Shown piece by piece: positions 8,548 through 17,408 of a stretch of 64,000 nt of DNA (the stretch's first letter is position 1; every line of letters starts with the position of its first letter). The notes under the pieces were generated by a model. That model worked only from the letters and a program-made list of their open reading frames with translations, made no database searches and was not told the origin of the DNA. The DNA is from an uncultured Alphaproteobacteria bacterium (lineage in GTDB: Bacteria > Pseudomonadota > Alphaproteobacteria > UBA8366 > GCA-2717185), in assembly GCA_943788635.1 (NCBI GenBank), contig CALSRA010000004.1, positions 1 to 64,000 of the forward strand, read 5' to 3'. A program made the position numbers and the translations under genes.

Positions 8548-9110
8548 ACATTCTGCTTGTCGGCGCCGGAGGTCATGCCCGGGCGATTGTCGAAGGCCTT
8601 CGTTCGCAAGGCCATCGTATTGTTGCCTATGTCGATCCGTCGCAATCGCCCTGGCTTGATGCCACATGGATTCAAACGGATTTTCCCACAACCGATAAGG
8701 CCGGTACCGATACTTGCGTCATTGGCGTCGGTGGCATGACGGCCGCATCTTTAAAGTTACGTCTCGAACTCATGGAACAATACAGCGCATCTGGATACGC
8801 CATTCCACCGACGACCCACCCGGCAGCTTTTGTCAGCGCCGATACGGTCATCGAGGACGGCTGTATTATATTGGCCCGTGCCGTCATCCAGCCGGCTGTC
8901 GAAATTGAAGCCGGTGTCATCGTCAATACCGGCGCGATCGTTGAACATGACTCAACCGTACAAAGCGGCGCGCATATCGGGCCCGGCGCCATCATACTCG
9001 GCGGCTGCACGGTCGGGAAATGCGCTATGATTGGTGCCGGAGCCACAGTACTTCCCGGTGCGACTGTCCCGCCCGGTGGCCTGGTCAGGGCCGGAGCCCG
9101 TTACCCGTGA
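8544..9110 (+). CDS. legH: NeuD/PglD-family sugar N- or O-acetyltransferase (LegH candidate)
   Basis: A 188-residue protein with the short Rossmann-like N-terminus ILLVGAGGHARAIVEGL and a C-terminal left-handed beta-helix of hexapeptide repeats (for example AHIGPGAIILGGCTVGKCAM). This is the PglD/NeuD architecture, which acetylates a 4-amino sugar nucleotide with acetyl-CoA. Directly after LegC, this would form the diacetamido intermediate (LegH step). The start is an unusual TTG overlapping the LegC stop as TTGA. No other start codon close to the conserved N-terminus exists in frame. O-acetylation of the finished sugar, as for NeuD, is an alternative. Confidence 0.65.
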   Translation: MNILLVGAGGHARAIVEGLRSQGHRIVAYVDPSQSPWLDATWIQTDFPTTDKAGTDTCVIGVGGMTAASLKLRLELMEQYSASGYAIPPTTHPAAFVSADTVIEDGCIILARAVIQPAVEIEAGVIVNTGAIVEHDSTVQSGAHIGPGAIILGGCTVGKCAMIGAGATVLPGATVPPGGLVRAGARYP

Positions 9111-10133
9111 CCGAAAAAACACTGACCGTCATCGCGGAAGCCGGCGTCAATCACAATGGCGATATGAATCGGGCGCGCGAATTGGTCCATGCCGCAGCCA
9201 AGTCCGGCGCAGACATGGTCAAGTTCCAGGCTTTCCGTGCATCAGAAATCGCATCGCGGGCAAGTCCTACCGCCGCCTACCAGAAAGATACGACGGGACT
9301 TGAAGACCAGCTCACCATGCTCCGCAAACTCGAGTTTGATATCGACGATTTTGCTGAAATAGCGGCGCAATGCCGGAAAGCCGGTATCGGGTTTCTATGC
9401 ACGCCCTTCGATACGGCAATGACGGCAGCACTCATTGATCTGGGCATGCCATGCATAAAGGTCGCATCTGGCGAGCTGACCAATACCCCGGCGCTGGAAC
9501 ATTTTGCAGGATTCGGGAAACCTTATACTCCTGTCGACCGGAATGGCGACGATGGATGAAGTCAAGGAAGCCGTCGACACGCTGCGATCCAGCGGCGCCA
9601 CGGATATAACACTGCTGCATTGCACCTCTCTATACCCTGCCCACCCTGCGTCAATTAATCTGCGGGCTATGGTCGCCATGCGGGACCACTTTGGCCTGCC
9701 GGTCGGCTATTCAGATCACAGCGAAGGTGACGAAGTTTCGATTGCCGCGGTGGCAATGGGCGCAACCGTTATCGAAAAACACTTCACTCTGGATCGTGGC
9801 CTGCCCGGACCCGATCACAGGGCATCGTTGGAGCCGCGGGAATTAACCGCAATGGTCAGGCAATTGCGTAACGTGAAGACTGCTTTGGGTAACGGCATAA
9901 AGCAGCCGGATCATGCGGAAATTGAGATGGCGCGTCTTGCCAGGAGAAGCTGGCACGCAACCAGAAACCTGAAAGCCAATACGGTACTTACACCCGCAGA
10001 TGTCACATTGAAACGCCCTGCAACCGGCCTGTCGCCTCGTCAAACGCCTATTGGCCAAAAACTGGCTATCGACGTTTCTGTTGACTCACCCATTCATGCA
10101 CACGCCATCGCGCTGGAATCAGGTACGTCATGA
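9107..10133 (+). pseudogene. legI: LegI/NeuB-type nonulosonate synthase with an internal frameshift
   Basis: The N-terminal part starts at a GTG overlapping the previous stop (GTGA) and encodes VIAEAGVNHNGDM...CIKVASGELTN, the PEP-dependent NeuB TIM-barrel. The reading frame then runs out into a stop shortly after 9559. From about 9504 the +1 frame carries the continuation LILLSTGMATMDEVKEAV, the metal- and substrate-binding SDHSEGDEVS segment, IEKHFTLDRGLPGPDH, and a complete SAF (antifreeze-like) domain to 10133. The two halves join to ~341 residues, normal for the family. A single extra base near 9520-9535, around GGGAAACC, would account for it. Whether this is a real mutation or a sequencing error cannot be told from here. 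Confidence 0.8.
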
Positions 10134-11302
10134 AAATTCTCAGCGTATCCAGCGGACGCGCCGATGCGGGGATATTGGCCCCGGTCTGGCAGACACTCGC
10201 CGCCATGACAGATGTTGACCTGCACATTCTTTTAACCGGCATGCATACAAAAAAGACCCCTGAAGCTGTAAATTTTGCCGGCTTGGAAAATGCCACGATC
10301 CATCGCAGTGGGACCGATCTTGGTGGCGGCGCCGGTTCCGAGGCTGGTCTTGCTATGGCTGATATATCTCGCAGCATGACAAGGCTGTGTAGTTCCATCG
10401 ACCCGGACAACGTTATCCTGATTGGTGACCGGCTCGACATGATTCCTGTAGCCTTGGGCTCTCTTCCGTTCAACATCCCACTGATCCATATCCATGGCGG
10501 AGAATTGAGCCTGGGATCGATTGATGACCGAAACAGGCATGCGATGACGAAACTCTCGCATCTTCATTGCGCCGCCAATGTGAGCGCAGCCGCTCGCATT
10601 TGCCAAATGGGCGAGGAGCCTTGGCGGGTTCGGGTCACCGGCGCCCCCGGACTCGACACACTGTTGGCAGCAGAACAAATGACCGAGGATGTCTTTGCGG
10701 CCACTTGTGGCCTGCCGAGCACAAAGGGATTGCGACTCGTAACTGTGCACCCGGAAACGAATACAGCAAACCCAGCAGCAGTTCTGGATCCTATTCTGGA
10801 AGCACTCGACAGCCAATCGGCGCCCACACTTTTCACCGCATCTAACGCAGACCCTGACGGCGATGCAATGGACCGTAAAATTCAGACCTTCGCAGCGAAG
10901 CGCGATTGGGCTGTATATCGGGGCAGTCTGGGAAGCCAACTTTACCCAAACGCCTTGAGACTCGCTTCGGTCGCTCTCGGCAATTCTTCCAGTGGGATTA
11001 TAGAAGCAGCCCTTTTCGGTTTGAACGCGATTAATGTCGGCATCCGGCAGGAAGGGCGCGAGAAGGGCGCCAATGTTCATGACTGTCCGGCCCAAGCGGA
11101 TAAGATTGCCGAACTACTGAATCAATTTACGACGACGGCGACAGGCGTCCCTGAAAACAGCCTGTATGGCGATGGCTGTGCCGCTCCTCGCATTGCGGAC
11201 TTCATCCTTAGCGCCCCTGATCGCAATGTCCTGCTGGATAAAAAATTCCATTCCGGTCCAGCGTCATTTCACCCTCCCTGGGTCAATGGAGCACTGGCGT
11301 AA
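10130..11302 (+). CDS. legG: Hydrolysing UDP-sugar 2-epimerase, NeuC/LegG type
   Basis: A 390-residue GT-B-like epimerase. ILSVSSGRADAGILAPVW resembles the N-terminal TGTRAD-x-G-x-L signature, and GDRLDMIPVAL, HIHGGELSLGSIDDRNRHA and VTVHPETNT are NeuC-family blocks; the last contains the conserved His-Pro-Glu. The C-terminal NSSSGIIEAALFGLNAINVG binds the UDP. In the legionaminic pathway LegG removes UDP and epimerises C2 to give the 2,4-diacetamido-trideoxy mannose substrate of LegI. The ATG overlaps the synthase stop by four bases. In sialic acid clusters the same family makes ManNAc, but LegC next door favours the legionaminic assignment. Confidence 0.75.
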   Translation: MKILSVSSGRADAGILAPVWQTLAAMTDVDLHILLTGMHTKKTPEAVNFAGLENATIHRSGTDLGGGAGSEAGLAMADISRSMTRLCSSIDPDNVILIGDRLDMIPVALGSLPFNIPLIHIHGGELSLGSIDDRNRHAMTKLSHLHCAANVSAAARICQMGEEPWRVRVTGAPGLDTLLAAEQMTEDVFAATCGLPSTKGLRLVTVHPETNTANPAAVLDPILEALDSQSAPTLFTASNADPDGDAMDRKIQTFAAKRDWAVYRGSLGSQLYPNALRLASVALGNSSSGIIEAALFGLNAINVGIRQEGREKGANVHDCPAQADKIAELLNQFTTTATGVPENSLYGDGCAAPRIADFILSAPDRNVLLDKKFHSGPASFHPPWVNGALA

Positions 11303-11305
11303 ACC

Positions 11306-12064
11306 GTGTCACCACATCGAATCATCGCGCGGCTCGATATCAAGGGCCCCAATGTCATAAAAGGCATTCACCTTGAAGGACTCCGAATAGTTGGAAAGCC
11401 GGGCGAACTTGCTTTGCGATATTACGAACAGGGTATCGACGAAATTATCTATATGGACACCGTCGCATCACTCTATGGCCGCAATAGCATTTTGAATGTT
11501 GTGGAAGAAGCCGCCCGGGATATTTTCGTGCCGCTCACCGTTGGTGGCGGCATTCGGACCGTGGATGATATAGTCACCGCATTACGCAGCGGTGCCGACA
11601 AGGTCGCCATCAATACCGCCGCGGTTACGCGCCCGGAATTCATTGATGAAGCATCACGGTCCTTTGGTAGTCAGTGCATCGTGCTCTCGGTCGAAGCAAA
11701 ACGGCGCGCTCCCGGAAAATGGGAAGCGCTTACGGATAATGGCCGCGAAACCACCGGTATCGATGTCATGGAATGGATTGCTGAAGCGGAACAACGGGGC
11801 GCTGGCGAAATACTGATTACTTCCGTCGATCAGGAAGGCACGAAGAAAGGTGCTGATATCGACCTGTTTTCAGCCGTGCGCCAGCGGGTAAGCATACCTG
11901 TCATCGGGTGCGGCGGCATCGGCAAACCCATGGATGCCGTCAACGCATTCAAGCGAAACGCCATCGATGCGATTACCTGCGCCAGTATCTTTCATTACAA
12001 CACGTGCACGGTGCCGCAGTTCAAGGCGGTTCTGGCTGAGCACGACGTCCCGATACGGCAGTGA
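11306..12064 (+). CDS. HisF-like subunit of a surface-sugar amidotransferase
   Basis: A 252-residue (beta/alpha)8 barrel of the HisF family, with RLDIKGPNVIKGIHLEGLR at the N-terminus and GCGGIGKPMDAV near the end, starting at GTG. It is not part of a histidine operon: the partners are HisH and a PtmG/WbpG-type amidotransferase. The second catalytic Asp of true HisF (the Ser-x-Asp-Ala-Lys strand) reads SVEAK here, that is Glu. This fits a protein kept for channelling ammonia rather than making imidazole glycerol phosphate. Ammonia from HisH would be delivered to the downstream enzyme for acetamidino formation. Confidence 0.75.
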   Translation: MSPHRIIARLDIKGPNVIKGIHLEGLRIVGKPGELALRYYEQGIDEIIYMDTVASLYGRNSILNVVEEAARDIFVPLTVGGGIRTVDDIVTALRSGADKVAINTAAVTRPEFIDEASRSFGSQCIVLSVEAKRRAPGKWEALTDNGRETTGIDVMEWIAEAEQRGAGEILITSVDQEGTKKGADIDLFSAVRQRVSIPVIGCGGIGKPMDAVNAFKRNAIDAITCASIFHYNTCTVPQFKAVLAEHDVPIRQ

Positions 12065-12690
12065 TACATGTTATCGATTACGGTCGCGGCAACCTGTTCA
12101 GTATCGGTCAGGCGCTGCGCCATCTGGGCGTCCCATTCAAGCTTACGAGCGATGCGGGGCAAATCCGGGAATCGTCGCGTCTTCTCTTGCCAGGTGTCGG
12201 CGCTTTTGGTGACGCCATGGCCGGGTTGACCGAACGGGGCCTTGCCGATGCCGTTAGAGACGCGGCACATCGCGACATTCCCTTGCTTGGGATATGTGTC
12301 GGCGCACAAATGCTGCTGAGCCGCAGCGAAGAATTTGGCCTGCATAAAGGATTGGACCTTATCAATGGAACGGTCCGACGCCTGCCTGAGCCATACGATG
12401 GTGCAACAGGACAGACACGTATCCCAAATGTCGGCTGGCGGGCGATAGAATCGAAACAGGATGACCCGGTTCTGGGAACGGTACCGGCCAACAGCATGGC
12501 CTATTTTGTCCATTCTCTGGCGCCAATGGCGGATGATCAAAACCATATCGTCGCAACGATCACCATCAATGGCGAAAAAATTCCGGCTGCCATCCGCAAG
12601 GGCAATATCTTGGGGTATCAGTTTCACCCGGAAAAAAGCGGTCCGACCGGCCTGGATCTGTTGCAGCGCTTTGTCGAAATGAAGGTATAG
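12061..12690 (+). CDS. HisH-like glutaminase subunit
   Basis: A 209-residue class I glutamine amidotransferase: IDYGRGNLFSI start, LLPGVGAFGDAM oxyanion strand, nucleophile Cys in LLGICVGAQMLL, and His-Glu in YQFHPEKSG. It starts at a GTG overlapping the HisF-like stop (GTGA), so the two are translationally coupled and presumably form a complex. It hydrolyses glutamine and passes ammonia through the HisF-like barrel. The paired PtmG/WbpG-type enzyme follows after eight bases, as in P. aeruginosa O-antigen and C. jejuni flagellin loci. Confidence 0.8.
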   Translation: MIHVIDYGRGNLFSIGQALRHLGVPFKLTSDAGQIRESSRLLLPGVGAFGDAMAGLTERGLADAVRDAAHRDIPLLGICVGAQMLLSRSEEFGLHKGLDLINGTVRRLPEPYDGATGQTRIPNVGWRAIESKQDDPVLGTVPANSMAYFVHSLAPMADDQNHIVATITINGEKIPAAIRKGNILGYQFHPEKSGPTGLDLLQRFVEMKV

Positions 12691-12698
12691 AAGAACTC

Positions 12699-13970
12699 AT
12701 GCAAGAAAAGACTGAAACCGTTTTCGAGAACGGAAAGACCTATGTCGTGGATCCGGTCGAGGGGAGTCTAGAAGTAAAATACGGACTGCCGGCCACGGTC
12801 GCCTTCTGCAGGCAATGCGTCATTTCAAACCAGCGCCCATCTTCTTCCGTCGAGTTTGAGCATACCAGGGAAAGCAAAAAAGAGACGATCAGGTTCGACG
12901 ATGACGGTATCTGCGATGCCTGCCGTTATGCCAAAACAAAGGATGCTTCGGTCGACTGGAGCCGCCGCGAGGCAGAGTTACTCGCGCTCTGTGACCAGTT
13001 TAGGTCCCGCAACGGTTCCTATGACTGCCTGGTTCCCGGTTCCGGTGGCAAGGATTCCGTTTTCGCGTCGCATATCCTGAAGCACAAATACGACATGCAT
13101 CCACTAACGGTAACCTGGTCGCCCCATCTGTACACCGATATCGGCTGGAAGAACTTTCAGAACTGGATCCATATCGCGGGACACGATAATTTCCTGTTTA
13201 CACCTGATGGCCAGGTACATCGCAAGCTTACGGAACTTGCCTATCGCAATCTGCTACACCCGTTTCAGCCATTCATTTTCGGACAGAAAAACTATGCGCC
13301 GAAGATGGCACTCCGCATGGGAATCCCTCTGGTTTTCTATGGCGAAAACGAGGCCGAATACGGCAACGCAATCAAGGAAAACGAAAGCGCAACTCGCAGT
13401 CTTGACTATTTCGCGCAGAAAAAAGATTCCACGAAACAGCTTTTTTTCGGTGGCGTCCCGATGGAAGAACTTCCCCGTCACGGAATTCTGCCGGGTCAGA
13501 TGGACCCCTATATGCCGGCAGATGTCGGTGAACTGTCGGCCGCTGAAATCGAAGTCCATTACCTGGGCTATTACCTGAAATGGACGCCGCAGGAAAATTT
13601 CTATTACTCGGTCGACAATGCCGGTTTCGAAGCAAATACGGAACGCACAGAAGGCACCTATTCAAAGTACAACAGCATCGACGACAAGACCGACCCGTTC
13701 CATTACTGGACGACGCTCACCAAATTCGGTATCGGCCGCGCCACCTATGATGCGAGCCAGGAAATTCGAAACCACCATATCGAACGCGAAGAAGCAGTCG
13801 CACTCGTCCGACGTTACGATCAGGAATTTCCCCGCAAGTATTTTCCAGAATTCCTGGATTACATAAACATAGAAGAAGCCGAATTCTTCGAAATCGCTGA
13901 CAGTTTCCGGTCTCCTCATTTATGGAAGAAAACACCGGAAGGCTGGAAATTGCGTTTTGTTGTCAGCTGA
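12699..13970 (+). CDS. WbpG/PtmG/PseA-family N-acetyl sugar amidotransferase
   Basis: A 423-residue PP-loop ATPase. The adenylation motif CLVPGSGGKDSVFASHIL is at residues ~109-126, preceded by Cys pairs (FCRQCVIS and CDACRY) that resemble the family's zinc site, and followed by WSPHLYTDIGWKNFQ and FYGENEAEYG. The family converts an N-acetyl group of a sugar (or CMP-nonulosonate) to an N-acetamidino group using ammonia from HisH/HisF. In C. jejuni PseA acts on pseudaminic and PtmG on legionaminic acid. The flanking LegC/G/I genes suggest legionaminic acid here, but with both pathways in the window the acceptor is not proven. Confidence 0.8.
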   Translation: MQEKTETVFENGKTYVVDPVEGSLEVKYGLPATVAFCRQCVISNQRPSSSVEFEHTRESKKETIRFDDDGICDACRYAKTKDASVDWSRREAELLALCDQFRSRNGSYDCLVPGSGGKDSVFASHILKHKYDMHPLTVTWSPHLYTDIGWKNFQNWIHIAGHDNFLFTPDGQVHRKLTELAYRNLLHPFQPFIFGQKNYAPKMALRMGIPLVFYGENEAEYGNAIKENESATRSLDYFAQKKDSTKQLFFGGVPMEELPRHGILPGQMDPYMPADVGELSAAEIEVHYLGYYLKWTPQENFYYSVDNAGFEANTERTEGTYSKYNSIDDKTDPFHYWTTLTKFGIGRATYDASQEIRNHHIEREEAVALVRRYDQEFPRKYFPEFLDYINIEEAEFFEIADSFRSPHLWKKTPEGWKLRFVVS

Positions 13971-13994
13971 TTCGAAAGCAACGGAAAACACGAG

Positions 13995-14786
13995 ATGGCA
14001 AATATCCCTTTACCAAAACCGATCCTCATATGGCTTCGCGGCGAAAGCCGCTCGATTCGTCATCGTTTCGGTACACTGCCAATGGAATGGCTGCAGTACG
14101 GGCTATATAGATTGACAGGGCGTAGCTGGATCGACTTCTACAAGAATCGACTGGATGGCTTCGCGACCGACTCTATTGACTCAAGACCTCCATCACAACG
14201 TTACCTCGACCTGGCGGAAGGACATCTGAATTATCTCAAACAGCACGGACTACACCCTGAATCGCGAATGCTGGATTATGGCTGCGGCATTTTAAGACTT
14301 GGCCTGCTGGCTATTCCTTACCTTTCAAGCGGCACTTATGTCGGACTCGACATTTCAGCAGGCCGCCTTGAACGAGGCCGCCAATTATTACGCAAAGCAG
14401 GAATTAAGGACGATCAATACGAACTGCACGAAGTCAATGACTGCTCGTTGAAGGAAATTGCGGAGCATCAATTTGATTTCGTCTGGGCAAAGTCTGTCTT
14501 CACCCATATGCCAACCGCGGACATCGAATTCATGCTGAGGTCACTGAAACCAAGGCTGGCAGCAGGCGGACAGTTTTATTTTACGTTCTCCCAAAGTGAT
14601 ACGCCCCTAAGAAAAACGATCAAGGACTTCTATTTTCCTGTCGATATGATGCGTGAGACCTGTGAAATGCAAGGTTATGAATTCTCCGTTCAGAATGACT
14701 GGGATGCAAAAGCTCAGGGCGACGTTATGGTCCGCTTGCGGCATCTTACGCATGGAGACCGGGCATCGTCTGGTGCCAGAAGTTAA
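13995..14786 (+). CDS. SAM-dependent methyltransferase
   Basis: A 263-residue class I methyltransferase: MLDYGCGILRLGLLAIPYL as motif I, YVGLDISAGRLERG as motif II and FDFVWAKSVFTHMP as motif IV. An N-terminal ~70-residue extension precedes the domain. It sits 24 bases after the amidotransferase gene and four bases before the ferredoxin-like gene, so it belongs to the same transcription unit. Target unknown; O- or N-methylation of the nonulosonate (or of its amidino group) is plausible from context only. Confidence 0.65.
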   Translation: MANIPLPKPILIWLRGESRSIRHRFGTLPMEWLQYGLYRLTGRSWIDFYKNRLDGFATDSIDSRPPSQRYLDLAEGHLNYLKQHGLHPESRMLDYGCGILRLGLLAIPYLSSGTYVGLDISAGRLERGRQLLRKAGIKDDQYELHEVNDCSLKEIAEHQFDFVWAKSVFTHMPTADIEFMLRSLKPRLAAGGQFYFTFSQSDTPLRKTIKDFYFPVDMMRETCEMQGYEFSVQNDWDAKAQGDVMVRLRHLTHGDRASSGARS

Positions 14787-14790
14787 GAAA

Positions 14791-15825
14791 ATGAGAAAAT
14801 CCGGTGAAAACAATCTAGCCCAGACTAATAGGGATCAGAAAATCGCGCCTTCGAAGTATATTTGCCCCTGCACGGAACTAGATTTTCAAGGCCTCCAAGA
14901 TTGGCTTTCTCGGGAACCCAAACTGACATTTGAAGACCTCCTTGCCAAGACGGGCGCCGGCAGCGTTTGTACAGCGTGCCTACTTGATCTGGAATATCAT
15001 TTCGTCAGTCAGCCGCGCCAAACCCCGCTAACGGGTCCTGTTACGACAGAGAGATCCAAACCGGCAGCAACCAATATTGGCCTAAAACAGCGACTATACC
15101 GGATGATAGACAGGTTCTCGCCACTGACACCGGTACCACTTTGCAATTTCATGCCCGTTTTACGCGGGCCATCCATCGAACAGTGGGTTTGCGTCGCCAA
15201 TAGTTCGATATTGTTCGAGGGTGAACAATGCGCTCCCCCGATGCAGGTGCAGTTGATCGTCCGTAACAAGCATGGCCACCAGACCAATACAGAAACGTTC
15301 ACACTTGAATCTGAAGAAAACCTGCGCGTGAACGTATCTGACTTTCTGCCTAAAGAAAGCGACACCGAACTAACCTTTGGCTCGGTAGAAATCATTCGAC
15401 GCGCAAAGATACCCGGCTTTAGAGGAACGACTAGGCCGCAAATCGAAATCACCGCGGCGGCTGGTAGTTGTGCAGTCCATTCGCAGGCTCCCGGTGCCGC
15501 ACCCAACGGGGCCGTTACAGTATTGGCGAGGCCTGATGAAGAGCGGCTATTTCTGACTTTTGTAAATGCAGAATCGCAGCCGTTTTCGATAGGGGTCAGT
15601 TTTCCACATAATTGTGCCAATTCCCCTTCGACAGAACCCCGGAACGTATCCGTAACAGTTCCAGCATACGGTACCCACTTGCATGAAATTATTCTGAGTA
15701 ATGCTGAAAGGAAGCGTTTGGCTGGCAAACCTTACGTCGTTCGGTGGCAAGGCATTGGGCGTCGGCGCTCACACTTACTTTGCGCAACACCCAATCTTGA
15801 TCGCTTTTCAATCGATCACGTCTAA
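14791..15825 (+). CDS. Unknown protein with an N-terminal BFD-like [2Fe-2S] motif
   Basis: A 344-residue protein. The first ~70 residues carry Cys at 25, 27, 60 and 63 (CPC, then TGAGSVCTAC), the C-x-C-x32-C-x-x-C spacing of bacterioferritin-associated ferredoxin-like [2Fe-2S] domains. The remainder has no cysteine motif and alternates hydrophobic and polar residues in a way that suggests beta-sandwich structure (LTFVNAESQPFSIGVSFPHN and similar). I do not recognise the C-terminal family. The start is the ATG four bases after the methyltransferase stop; longer frames would overlap that gene. A redox or sensor function in glycan modification is possible but unsupported. Confidence 0.55.
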   Translation: MRKSGENNLAQTNRDQKIAPSKYICPCTELDFQGLQDWLSREPKLTFEDLLAKTGAGSVCTACLLDLEYHFVSQPRQTPLTGPVTTERSKPAATNIGLKQRLYRMIDRFSPLTPVPLCNFMPVLRGPSIEQWVCVANSSILFEGEQCAPPMQVQLIVRNKHGHQTNTETFTLESEENLRVNVSDFLPKESDTELTFGSVEIIRRAKIPGFRGTTRPQIEITAAAGSCAVHSQAPGAAPNGAVTVLARPDEERLFLTFVNAESQPFSIGVSFPHNCANSPSTEPRNVSVTVPAYGTHLHEIILSNAERKRLAGKPYVVRWQGIGRRRSHLLCATPNLDRFSIDHV

Positions 15826-15828
15826 ACC

Positions 15829-16686
15829 ATGAGCTTTTCGTTTCTTTACCCAAGCATCTCGTCGCTGCCTTGCGGCTATGACAGTACAATCGTCATACCG
15901 ACCTGGGTCATCGCGCAACGACTGAAAGATGGCATGGGCCACGTTAATTGCGAGGTGAAGGTCTTGCATGAAGGGAACGTAGAATTCGAACGCAAGATTC
16001 CCTTGGAATACGCGGGCGGGAAACTGATATCCCAGGAACCTGAACCCATCATCTGGCGAGACGCCGGCAACCGCTGGCATGATACCCCCGGATTTTTGGA
16101 ATTATCCTTTGTGGCGGGCAATGACGCTCCTATTTTTAGAACCAATCGGGTTGCGGGCTTCTATACGATCTATTCTAAGACGGGTAAGAAGTCATTCTTT
16201 TCGGATAATGCCTATAAGTACGGATCGCCCCCTGTGATTGCCCAGATCGCAGAGTTTGGAGCTTTCATCGATGGGTATCCGCTCATCCACTTGGACCGTA
16301 AAAAGGACCTGGGAGAGACGATCACACTGATCAATCCCTACAAACGCCCGATAATCGCAACAATAAAGACGCAGGATGGACGAACCTTGCCACGGACGCG
16401 CATTCCCCCATCCAGCGCACGAAACGTCCTCTTATCACAACTGCTGCAGGAAGATGAAGACAGTTGGATCGGTCAAATTCAATTAACGGCCAATAACAGG
16501 GTCATCACATACAATATTAAGCATTCCCTTTCGGACCCGAACCTAATTTCAGACCACGAACATCTCGACCCATTTCGCAGCGATCCGACCCATCAACCCG
16601 CAACAGTCGCGTTACGAATCCATCTCGCCGGGTTCCTCGGGAAATGTGGGCGGGCAATAAGGCGGCGAAAGCCAGTTCGATCATAA
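15829..16686 (+). CDS. Hypothetical beta-rich protein
   Basis: A 285-residue protein beginning three bases after the previous stop and ending two bases before the cytidylyltransferase gene, so it is clearly within the operon. There is no signal peptide or membrane segment. Its middle part (FFSDNAYKYGSPPVIAQI and ETITLINPYKRPIIATIK) alternates in beta-strand fashion. It shares a similar overall plan with the second half of the preceding gene and with the gene at 31160, each next to a sugar methyltransferase. I do not recognise the family and assign no function. Confidence 0.45.
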   Translation: MSFSFLYPSISSLPCGYDSTIVIPTWVIAQRLKDGMGHVNCEVKVLHEGNVEFERKIPLEYAGGKLISQEPEPIIWRDAGNRWHDTPGFLELSFVAGNDAPIFRTNRVAGFYTIYSKTGKKSFFSDNAYKYGSPPVIAQIAEFGAFIDGYPLIHLDRKKDLGETITLINPYKRPIIATIKTQDGRTLPRTRIPPSSARNVLLSQLLQEDEDSWIGQIQLTANNRVITYNIKHSLSDPNLISDHEHLDPFRSDPTHQPATVALRIHLAGFLGKCGRAIRRRKPVRS

Positions 16687-16688
16687 GT

Positions 16689-17408
16689 ATGCAACAGACA
16701 GTTCCACTCTCCGCCGGTGTCTTAATTGTGATTCCGGTCCGTGGTGGCTCTAAACGACTACCGGCAAAACATTCCCGGTTGTTGCGGGGCCATACGCTGC
16801 TGGAACGCACAAATCAGGCTATTCGTATGTCTGGCCTATCGGCACCTTGCCTTTTAACGACAGACGATCCGGAAATCGCTGCCGCAGGACAAAACTTGGG
16901 CTGGCTGGCACCGTTTCTCAGGCCGGCTAGTTTATCGACTGATTCAGCCTCCAGTGTCGATGCAGTGCTGCATGCCGTAGACTGGTATACGAAAGAAAAT
17001 GGCGCCGACCCCAAATTAATAATGCTTTTACAGACGACGTCACCATTGCGAAGCGCCGCCGTACTGCACGAAGGCGTGGCGTTACTCGTGAATGATGAAA
17101 GTCTTGAAGCCGTTGTTTCAATGACGCAGGTTCAAACCTCTCCTGCGAATGTATACACCCAGTTACCAACCGGGCATTTACAGTCACTCGGCCAGCCAGA
17201 TAATCACTGCCCGGTTTTTGCACCGAATGGCGCACTATATGTCATCAGAACATCCTCCCTCCGAACCCACAGGACCTTTGTTCCTCCGGCAACACGGGGA
17301 ATTCTTATGAGCAACGCCGAATCAATCGATATTGATACTCAGCAGGATTGGAATATGGCGGAAGCCATACTCGACTTCCGCATAACCCGGATGGTTGCGA
17401 CAAAATGA
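16689..17408 (+). CDS. legF: CMP-nonulosonate synthetase (NeuA/LegF type)
   Basis: A 239-residue cytidylyltransferase. VLIVIPVRGGSKRLPAKH is the NeuA-type CTP-binding loop, and LLQTTSPLRSAAVL is the conserved block with the catalytic Gln-x-Thr-Ser-Pro-Leu-Arg. It activates the nonulosonic acid as CMP-sugar for glycosyltransferases. Its stop overlaps the PtmE-type gene (ATGA), a pairing seen in C. jejuni legionaminic clusters, so LegF is preferred over PseF. It could also serve the pseudaminic module, which lacks a NeuA-type enzyme of its own. Confidence 0.7.
   Translation: MQQTVPLSAGVLIVIPVRGGSKRLPAKHSRLLRGHTLLERTNQAIRMSGLSAPCLLTTDDPEIAAAGQNLGWLAPFLRPASLSTDSASSVDAVLHAVDWYTKENGADPKLIMLLQTTSPLRSAAVLHEGVALLVNDESLEAVVSMTQVQTSPANVYTQLPTGHLQSLGQPDNHCPVFAPNGALYVIRTSSLRTHRTFVPPATRGILMSNAESIDIDTQQDWNMAEAILDFRITRMVATK

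Noticed and set aside
10232-11095. 287-codon minus-strand open frame over the epimerase gene
   Set aside because: Shadow of the LegG-type gene; composition typical of antisense translation.
11306-12690. HisF and HisH as part of histidine biosynthesis
   Set aside because: No other his genes nearby, a catalytic Asp reads Glu, and a WbpG/PtmG-type partner follows; this is the surface-sugar amidotransferase arrangement.
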